Origin: Actinomycetes bacterium
GTDB taxonomy: Bacteria > Actinomycetota > Actinomycetes > Actinomycetales > Demequinaceae
NCBI GenBank assembly: GCA_023432235.1
Contig: JAEYUX010000168.1
Span: 1 to 11,839 of the forward strand
Length of the DNA stretch: 11,839 nucleotides
Direction of reading: 5' to 3'
Positions 7,396-11,839 of this stretch are shown here, one piece after another; position 1 is the stretch's first letter; each line of letters starts with the position of its first letter. The notes beneath the pieces are model-generated. The model saw only the letters and a list, made by a program, of their open reading frames with translations, made no database searches and was not told the origin of the DNA. The translations under genes and the position numbers were made by a program.

Positions 7396-8273
7396 GGCGT
7401 GGTCAGCACCTCCGGGCCGTCGATCGTGATGAGGATCGTGTGCTCAAATTGGGCCACCCAGGAGCCGTCGATGGTGACAACTGTCCAGCCGTCGTCCCAC
7501 TCGACATTGTCTTGAGAGCCCATGGCAAGCATCGGCTCGACGGTGAAAACCATTCCGGGCTCAATGACGTCCGCATGGTGCGGCGCGGCGTCGTAATGCG
7601 GAATCACGAGGCCCGTGTGGAATGCGGGACCAACTCCGTGGCCCGTGTAGTCACGCACAGATTCGTAGCCGTGGCGCGTCGCATACTTCTCGATGACGCG
7701 GCCGATCACGTTGACCTCGCGCCCTGCCTGGGCTGCCTTGATGCCGCGCATCATTGCCTCGTGGGTCACCTCAACAAGGCGCCGGGCCGATTCACTGCCT
7801 TCCCCAGCGATGAACGATCCGCAATTGTCCCCGTGTACCCCGTTCATGAAGGCGGTGATGTCCACCTTGACGATGTCGCCCTCTTCAATGACGGTGGAGT
7901 CGGGGATGCCGTGGCAGATCACTTCATTGAGGGACGTGCATAGTGACTTGGGAAATGGTGGACGTCCCGCCGAACCGGGGTAGCCAAGCGTTGAGGGGTA
8001 CGCGCCGTGATCGAGCAGGAACTCGTGGCCGATGCGGTCGAGTTCATCCGTTGTCACACCGGGGGCGACGTGTTTGCCGACCTCCGCAAGGGCCTGAGCC
8101 GCAAGCCGTGCGCTGAGACGAATGCGCTCGATCGTGTCGGAATCGTGGACGTCTCCGCCCTTCCACCGCGCCGCCGCTTTTTGGCCGACATAGGGCGGAC
8201 GTTCGATCGATGCGGGAACGGCGCGCACGGGGGACACCGAACCCTTCGAAATTCTCTCGCGCACAGGGCTCAT
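7392..8273 (-). CDS. map: Methionine aminopeptidase, type I (class Ic, actinobacterial)
   Basis: A 293-aa enzyme that removes the initiator methionine from new proteins, using two metal ions. Residues 1-40 form an extension with KGSVSPVRAVPASIERPPYVG, as in class Ic enzymes, where it is thought to dock near the ribosome. The pita-bread catalytic domain follows. All five metal ligands are present: Asp138 (VKVDIT), Asp149 (VHGDN), His212 (GHGVG), Glu246 (FTVEP) and Glu277 (QFEHT). The substrate-site histidines are also present: His121 (NEVICHGIP) and His219 (FHTGL). The block after Asp149 reads NCGSF, where many relatives have TNATF. The ATG at 8273 has no Shine-Dalgarno but sits seven bases after a TANNNT box, so the message may be leaderless. 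The gene heads the minus-strand series and overlaps ppgK by four bases. In actinobacteria a second map gene, near the ribosomal protein genes, is common. Confidence 0.96.
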   Translation of the reverse strand: MSPVRERISKGSVSPVRAVPASIERPPYVGQKAAARWKGGDVHDSDTIERIRLSARLAAQALAEVGKHVAPGVTTDELDRIGHEFLLDHGAYPSTLGYPGSAGRPPFPKSLCTSLNEVICHGIPDSTVIEEGDIVKVDITAFMNGVHGDNCGSFIAGEGSESARRLVEVTHEAMMRGIKAAQAGREVNVIGRVIEKYATRHGYESVRDYTGHGVGPAFHTGLVIPHYDAAPHHADVIEPGMVFTVEPMLAMGSQDNVEWDDGWTVVTIDGSWVAQFEHTILITIDGPEVLTTP

Positions 8274-8280
8274 AGTTGGC

Positions 8281-8286
8281 AGTCTA
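8281..8286 (-). promoter_or_regulatory. -10 box (TAGACT) of a probable leaderless promoter for map
   Basis: On the minus strand TAGACT ends seven bases before the map ATG. A weak -35-like TTCATG lies 18 bases upstream, inside the start of the divergent small gene. No ribosome-binding sequence precedes the ATG: the upstream bases are pyrimidine-rich because they are the complement of the opposite gene's Shine-Dalgarno. Confidence 0.55.
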
Positions 8287-8289
8287 GGG

Positions 8290-8297
8290 GGAGGAGG
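8290..8297 (+). promoter_or_regulatory. Strong Shine-Dalgarno (GGAGGAGG) of the 65-aa gene
   Basis: GGAGGAGG is placed eight bases before ATG 8306 and settles the start of this small gene. It is the only near-perfect Shine-Dalgarno in the window. It sits directly against the map -10 box in a 32-base divergent gap. Confidence 0.85.
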
Positions 8298-8305
8298 CTC
8301 ACAGC

Positions 8306-8503
8306 ATGAATGACGCAGACGGCAAGGTCGAGTACTACTTCAACACCGCTACCCGCATGGTCGAGAAGGGACGGCAGAGCTCGTGGGAGCACTTGATGGG
8401 GCCGTACGAGACCCACGAAGAGGCACAGCAGGCGCTCGAGATCGCGCGCGAGAAGTCAGATGACTGGGATGAGGACGACGCTGCCTGGCGTGACGATGAC
8501 TAA
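8306..8503 (+). CDS. Small acidic SPOR-like protein, function unknown
   Basis: A 65-aa soluble protein with no signal peptide or membrane segment. It begins with a YYFNTATRMVEKGRQSSWEH stretch (10-29), then a GPYETHEEAQQALEIARE segment (32-49) that resembles one half of a SPOR repeat (GPY/F followed by an EA-rich helix). It ends in a very acidic tail (DDWDEDDAAWRDDD). I recognise it as a small family widespread in actinobacteria and usually labelled SPOR domain-containing or hypothetical. A full SPOR domain binds denuded peptidoglycan and is about 70-75 residues, so a cytoplasmic 65-aa protein without an anchor probably does something else. It is divergent from map with a 32-base gap and convergent with panB. 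The excellent Shine-Dalgarno and the family likeness make it a real gene; the function is not known. Confidence 0.85.
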   Translation: MNDADGKVEYYFNTATRMVEKGRQSSWEHLMGPYETHEEAQQALEIAREKSDDWDEDDAAWRDDD

Positions 8504-8530
8504 GCAGCCCGCGCGGTCGGTTTGTCGCTA

Positions 8531-9340
8531 TTACTCGTCAAACGTGTGCTCGAGCGATGGGAAAGCGCCTGAGCTCACCTCGGCCACGTAAGCCGCGGCA
8601 GCATCGCGCATCGCCTGGCCAACGTTGCCAAAGTGCTTCGAGAAACTGGGGCTCCAGTCCGTCATGCCGAGAGCGTCAAGCCACACGAGCACTTGGCCGT
8701 CGGTGTACGGGCCCGCACCAATTCCGATGGTGGGGATGTCAAGCGCCGCGGTGATCTTCTCGGCGACCGGCGAAATCACCATCTCGAGCACGATCATGCA
8801 GGCGCCCGCTTCCTGCAGTGCGACGGCATCGGCGAGCATCTCGTCGTACGCGCCGTCGCCGCGGCCTTGAATTCGCCGCCCACCGAGCATGTTCTCGGAC
8901 TGCGGGGTAAAGCCGAGGTGCCCGACAAACGGGATGCCCGCGTCGGTGAGGGCCTTCACCTGCGGGGCTACGCGGCGGCCGCCTTCGAACTTGATCGCAT
9001 TCGGTTGGGCGAGTTTCATCATGCGAACCGCGGATTCAACGGCCTGTTGAGGCGAGGCCTCGTACGTGCCGAAGGGGAGGTCCGCCACCACGAAGGCTCG
9101 TTGCGCGCCGCGCGACACTGCGCGAGCGAAAGGGATCATCTCGTCGAGAGTCACCTCAGAGGTGTTCGAGTAACCGAGGACATTGTCAGCGAGCGAGTCG
9201 CCAACCAACAGCACGTCCACGCCAGCCTCATCAAAGGCCTTCGCCGTCGGGTAGTCGTAGGCGGTCAGCATCGTGATCTTCTCGCCGCGAGCCTTCATGT
9301 CGCGGAAGTGGTGGATGCGCACCTTCTTGCGATCGGTCAT
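8531..9340 (-). CDS. panB: 3-methyl-2-oxobutanoate hydroxymethyltransferase (ketopantoate synthesis)
   Basis: A 269-aa TIM-barrel enzyme that transfers a hydroxymethyl group from 5,10-methylenetetrahydrofolate to alpha-ketoisovalerate, giving ketopantoate, the first committed step to pantothenate and CoA. Expected residues are in place: Asp48 (LLVGDSLA), Asp87 (VADLPFGTY), Lys117 and Glu119 (AIKFEGG), His141 (VGHLGFTPQS) and Glu186 (IVLEMV). They match the magnesium and substrate ligands known for the family (Asp, Asp, Glu) and the catalytic Glu. Length is normal. The ATG at 9340 has only a GA-rich stretch (GAGAGAG) upstream as a weak Shine-Dalgarno and no TANNNT box at leaderless spacing. 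With a 34-base gap after the nadE stop, it is most likely read as the second gene of nadE-panB. No other pan gene is in view. Confidence 0.96.
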   Translation of the reverse strand: MTDRKKVRIHHFRDMKARGEKITMLTAYDYPTAKAFDEAGVDVLLVGDSLADNVLGYSNTSEVTLDEMIPFARAVSRGAQRAFVVADLPFGTYEASPQQAVESAVRMMKLAQPNAIKFEGGRRVAPQVKALTDAGIPFVGHLGFTPQSENMLGGRRIQGRGDGAYDEMLADAVALQEAGACMIVLEMVISPVAEKITAALDIPTIGIGAGPYTDGQVLVWLDALGMTDWSPSFSKHFGNVGQAMRDAAAAYVAEVSSGAFPSLEHTFDE

Positions 9341-9374
9341 AGTCTCACTCTCTCACGCACACGACGCCGGGCCG

Positions 9375-11018
9375 CTATCCCAATTCTCGCCAGCGACTCG
9401 TCACGGGCAGGCGACGGTCGCGACCAAAGGCGAGAGACGTCACCTTGGGGCCGAGCGGATACTGCCGACGCTTCCACTCGGCTCGGTCGACAAGGCGCAG
9501 GACGGTATCGACGACAGCGGCGTCGTATCCACGGGCGAGCAGGTCCTCACGCCCTAGTGCGTGTTCGACGTAGGAATCGAGCACTTCGTCGAGCAGCTCG
9601 TACGGCGGCAACGAGTCCTGGTCGGTTTGGCCGGGGCTCAGTTCCGCACTCGGGACCTTCTCGATCGAATTGACCGGGATGGGAGGAGTCTCGCCGCGGC
9701 GCTCGGCCTCGGCGTTTCGCCACCGGGACAGGTCCCACACGCGCGTCTTGTCGAGGTCTTTGAGCGGCGCGTATCCGCCGATCGAGCCGGCGTCGTAAAT
9801 CGTCGCGTAACCGGTCGCAAGTTCCGACTTGTTACCAGGGGCGATGACAAGGTGGCCCTCCCTATTCGACAGCGCCATGAGAACCACTCCGCGAACTCGA
9901 GCCTGAAGGTTCTCCTCAGCGACCCCGGTGAGGGCGAGTTCACTCTGGAAAGCGTCAACCATCGACGCAATCGGCTGGACACGGAAGTCAGCGCCGATGC
10001 GTGTGCACAGGTCTGCCGCGTCGTCGTGTGCGTGTTGCGATGAGTAGACCGACGGCATGGAGACGCCCACGACGTTCTCGCCGCCGATCGCATCTGCGGC
10101 AATCGCAGCAGTGAGCGCCGAGTCGATCCCGCCCGAGACGCCGAGAATGACCGAGGTGAAGCCGTTCTTCACGGCGTAGTCCCGCAGTCCGGTGACAACG
10201 GCGCGGTAAGCCTGCTCATCGTCGGAGGCGAAGTCGACAACTGCTGTCTGCGTCGGGGCCTCGCCACGGTTGGGAAGCGTCCAGGTGAGAAGGTCGTCGC
10301 CGAAGCCGGGGGAGTTTGCGAGCCATTCGCCGTCCTTGCCGACGATGAACGAGTGGCCGTCGAAGACGAGGTCGTCTTGCCCGCCCCACATATTGACGTA
10401 GGCGAGCGGCGCACCTACCTGAGCGGCGCGCCGGCGGGCGAGGTCCGTCCGCACACGCCCCTTGCCCTCTTCAAAGGGTGAGCCGTTGAGGACGAGGAGG
10501 AGGTCGAGGCTGGCATCCGCCAGTGCGGCAACGGGGCCGCCCTCTTGCCAGATGTCCTCGCAAATGACGATGCCGATGCGGGCTCCGTCGACATCGATAA
10601 CGAGCGGGTCAGCACCCGAAGCGAAGATGCGCCGCTCATCGAATACCCCGTAGTTGGGCAAGTGGTGTTTCGCGTAGCGATGCGTCACGTGTCCGTCACG
10701 AATGATTGCCGCCTGGTTGAGCGGCGCCCCTGTGGGCGACACCCCGAGCGTGCCGACGACAACGGTGAGACCGCCGAGACCATCGGTCGCGAGGTCGGTC
10801 GCGAGCGTCATGAGGGCCGACTCAGCGGCGCGCTGAAAGCTACCTCGGATCGCGAGGTCTTCGATCGGGTAACCCGTCAGCACCATCTCGGGGAAGGCAA
10901 CGAGGTGTGCTCCGGCGTCGGCCGCTCTTTTCGCGTAATCGCGCACGAGTGCGGCGTTGCCTTTGAGATCGCCAACACACGGGTTGACCTGGGCAAGTGC
11001 AAGGGTGGGACCAGCCAT
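9375..11018 (-). CDS. nadE: Glutamine-dependent NAD+ synthetase (nitrilase + synthetase domains)
   Basis: A 547-aa two-domain enzyme that makes NAD+ from deamido-NAD+ using ATP and ammonia released from glutamine. The N-terminal nitrilase-type glutaminase domain (about 5-255) shows its triad as Glu44 (FPEM), Lys117 (AKHHLPNYGVFDE) and Cys153 (IVICEDIW). The synthetase domain (about 270-547) has the pyrophosphate-binding loop GVSGGIDS (293-300), GNKSELATGYATIYD (395-409) and a C-terminal KRRQYPLGPKVTSLAFGRDR (516-535). It is the short form; the mycobacterial enzyme is over 100 residues longer. The ATG at 11018 has a TANNNT box six bases upstream and no Shine-Dalgarno. It probably heads a nadE-panB pair, both cofactor genes, and is divergent from a glutamine-synthetase-family gene over 111 bases. 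Confidence 0.96.
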   Translation of the reverse strand: MAGPTLALAQVNPCVGDLKGNAALVRDYAKRAADAGAHLVAFPEMVLTGYPIEDLAIRGSFQRAAESALMTLATDLATDGLGGLTVVVGTLGVSPTGAPLNQAAIIRDGHVTHRYAKHHLPNYGVFDERRIFASGADPLVIDVDGARIGIVICEDIWQEGGPVAALADASLDLLLVLNGSPFEEGKGRVRTDLARRRAAQVGAPLAYVNMWGGQDDLVFDGHSFIVGKDGEWLANSPGFGDDLLTWTLPNRGEAPTQTAVVDFASDDEQAYRAVVTGLRDYAVKNGFTSVILGVSGGIDSALTAAIAADAIGGENVVGVSMPSVYSSQHAHDDAADLCTRIGADFRVQPIASMVDAFQSELALTGVAEENLQARVRGVVLMALSNREGHLVIAPGNKSELATGYATIYDAGSIGGYAPLKDLDKTRVWDLSRWRNAEAERRGETPPIPVNSIEKVPSAELSPGQTDQDSLPPYELLDEVLDSYVEHALGREDLLARGYDAAVVDTVLRLVDRAEWKRRQYPLGPKVTSLAFGRDRRLPVTSRWRELG

Positions 11019-11024
11019 GCCGTA

Positions 11025-11030
11025 AGCCTA
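11025..11030 (-). promoter_or_regulatory. -10 box (TAGGCT) of a probable leaderless promoter for nadE
   Basis: On the minus strand TAGGCT ends six bases before the nadE ATG, placing the predicted transcript start on the A of the start codon. The expected -35 position holds no good match. Confidence 0.55.
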
Positions 11031-11117
11031 CGCAGAGAGCCGGTTGACATCCGCGTGGTGAGAAAACAGCGGCAACTTCACACGGCGCGCGACACACGAA
11101 CGCAACATGGATGCGGC

Positions 11118-11121
11118 AGGA
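11118..11121 (+). promoter_or_regulatory. Shine-Dalgarno (AGGA) of the glutamine synthetase gene
   Basis: AGGA lies eight bases before ATG 11130, a normal spacing. A nearby ATG at 11107 runs into a stop after five codons and is not the start. This gene therefore has an ordinary leader, unlike its divergent neighbour nadE. Confidence 0.6.
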
Positions 11122-11129
11122 TAGGCACC

Positions 11130-11839
11130 ATGGACAAGCAGCAGGAATATGTGCTCCGCAGTGTCGAGGAGCGCGATATCCGCTTTATCCGTCTGTGGTT
11201 CACGGACGTGCTCGGCATTCTCAAGTCAGTCGCGATCGCACCAGCCGAATTGGAGAACGCCTTCAGCGAAGGCATCGGCTTTGACGGTTCGGCGGTTGAG
11301 GGTCTCACCCGTGTGTCGGAATCCGACATGCTTGCACGCCCTGATCCCACCACGTACCAGGTGCTTCCCTGGCGCGGCGACAGGCTGGGTGCTGCCCGCA
11401 TGTTCTGCGACATCCACTTGCCGGATGGCGAACCCGCGCTGTCCGACCCTCGTCAGGTGCTCAAGCGCACCCTCGACAAGGCGTCAGAACTTGGCTTCAC
11501 GTTCTACACGCACCCCGAGATCGAGTTCTATCTCTTCAAGCCGCTTGAGGACGGCCAGCCGCCGCGACCCGTCGATCAGGCAGGCTACTTCGACAACGTC
11601 CCGCGCGGCACGGCGCACGAGTTCCGCCGCACGGCGATCACCACTCTCGAGGAAATGGGCATCTCGGTTGAGTTTTCTCACCACGAGGCGGGCCCGGGCC
11701 AGAACGAAATCGACCTTCGCTACGCGGACGCGCTGACGACGGCCGACAACATCATGACCTTCCGCACGGCCATCAAAGAGGTCGCGCTTGAGCAGGGCGT
11801 GTTTGCTTCCTTTATGCCCAAGCCGCTGGCCGACGCGCC
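11130..11839 (+). CDS. glnA: Type I glutamine synthetase family protein, GlnA2-like (3' end missing)
   Basis: The first 236 residues of a GSI-type enzyme; the frame is open to the window edge, so about half of a typical 440-470 aa protein is visible. The N-terminal beta-grasp domain (about 15-105) contains LWFTDVLGILKSVAI (22-36) and GIGFDGSAVEG (48-58). The catalytic part begins with PEIEFYLF (129-136), whose glutamates are metal ligands, and HHEAGPGQNEIDLRYADAL (184-202), the next metal/ammonium block. The VRSVEERDIRFIRLW-like start is close to mycobacterial and streptomycete GlnA2 as I recall them. The family makes glutamine from glutamate, ammonia and ATP, but some actinobacterial GlnA2-type proteins glutamylate polyamines instead, so the substrate is uncertain. 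The adenylylation-site tyrosine would lie beyond the edge. It is divergent from nadE, a user of glutamine. Confidence 0.9.
   Translation, partial: MDKQQEYVLRSVEERDIRFIRLWFTDVLGILKSVAIAPAELENAFSEGIGFDGSAVEGLTRVSESDMLARPDPTTYQVLPWRGDRLGAARMFCDIHLPDGEPALSDPRQVLKRTLDKASELGFTFYTHPEIEFYLFKPLEDGQPPRPVDQAGYFDNVPRGTAHEFRRTAITTLEEMGISVEFSHHEAGPGQNEIDLRYADALTTADNIMTFRTAIKEVALEQGVFASFMPKPLADA

Noticed and set aside
6751..7515. 254-codon plus-strand frame antisense to ppgK and map
   Set aside because: Antisense shadow of high-GC coding sequence. It bridges the overlap of two real genes and has no motif or start signal of its own.
8504..8530. Terminator between the small gene and panB (CCGCGCGG followed by TCGGTTTGT)
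   Set aside because: CCGCGCGG is a self-complementary octamer with no loop and only a short T-rich end, so it is too weak to call.
8633..9673. 346-codon plus-strand frame antisense to panB and nadE
   Set aside because: It is complementary to two conserved genes with intact motifs. The product resembles no known family and has no ribosome-binding site.
11044..11072. Perfect TTGACA as the -35 of a sigma-70-type promoter for glnA
   Set aside because: No hexamer resembling TANNNT is found at spacings of 15-20 bases, so I do not call a promoter here.
11044..11080. GlnR-type operator upstream of glnA (GTnAC / GAAAC half-sites)
   Set aside because: GTTGAC and GAAAAC are present, but the half-site sequences and the spacing do not match the known layout.
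11149..11736. 195-codon plus-strand frame inside the glutamine synthetase region
   Set aside because: The correct frame begins at ATG 11130, has a Shine-Dalgarno, and carries the glutamine synthetase motifs to the window edge. This frame is a +1 shadow rich in Ser/Arg.
1..11839. New defence, mobile or biosynthetic system
   Set aside because: Every long coding frame belongs to a well-known housekeeping or metabolic family. There are no repeats of array type, integrases, transposases or large non-coding stretches.

Overview
The window reads as a housekeeping stretch of a GC-rich actinobacterial chromosome. A Micrococcales-type organism is my best guess. This rests on the protein families: an actinobacterial polyphosphate glucokinase, a class Ic methionine aminopeptidase with its N-terminal extension, a GlnA2-like glutamine synthetase, and an LCP protein with a long Pro/Arg-rich cytoplasmic head. 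It also rests on wide use of GTG starts and TANNNT-type -10 boxes. There are ten protein genes, two of them cut by the window edges. I see no rRNA, tRNA, CRISPR array, insertion sequence or phage gene.

Layout. Positions 1-867 (+) hold the 3' part of an FAD-type lycopene cyclase (carotenoid ring formation). Positions 877-2154 (+) encode a membrane-anchored LytR-CpsA-Psr (LCP) protein, which meets the next unit tail to tail. The minus-strand unit, in reading order, is map (methionine aminopeptidase), ppgK (polyphosphate glucokinase, start overlapping the map stop as ATGA), fadD (long-chain acyl-CoA synthetase) and glgP (glycogen/maltodextrin phosphorylase). Divergent from map is a 65-aa acidic SPOR-like small protein (8306-8503, +). 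It converges on a second minus-strand unit, nadE (glutamine-dependent NAD+ synthetase) then panB (pantothenate synthesis). Divergent from nadE is a GlnA2-type glutamine synthetase (11130 to the right edge, +).

How the genes fit together. PpgK and GlgP both give hexose phosphate without spending ATP, from polyphosphate plus glucose and from glucan plus phosphate. FadD uses CoA and ATP; PanB begins the pantothenate branch that leads to CoA. NadE uses glutamine as ammonia donor and lies next to a glutamine-synthetase-family gene. These links are inferred from family roles and gene order.

The most interesting non-coding signal is a repeated promoter layout. At five genes (LCP, glgP, fadD, map, nadE) a TANNNT hexamer ends exactly 6 or 7 bases before an ATG or GTG, with no convincing Shine-Dalgarno. 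This is the arrangement expected of leaderless mRNAs, and it suggests that fadD and glgP start a few codons inside their longest reading frames. Other points are a Lys/Ala repeat tail on PpgK, hairpins at 2151-2174 and 6539-6559, and a 15-bp tandem duplication in the LCP gene. I found no convincing new multi-gene system; intergenic gaps are all short, the longest being 111 bases.
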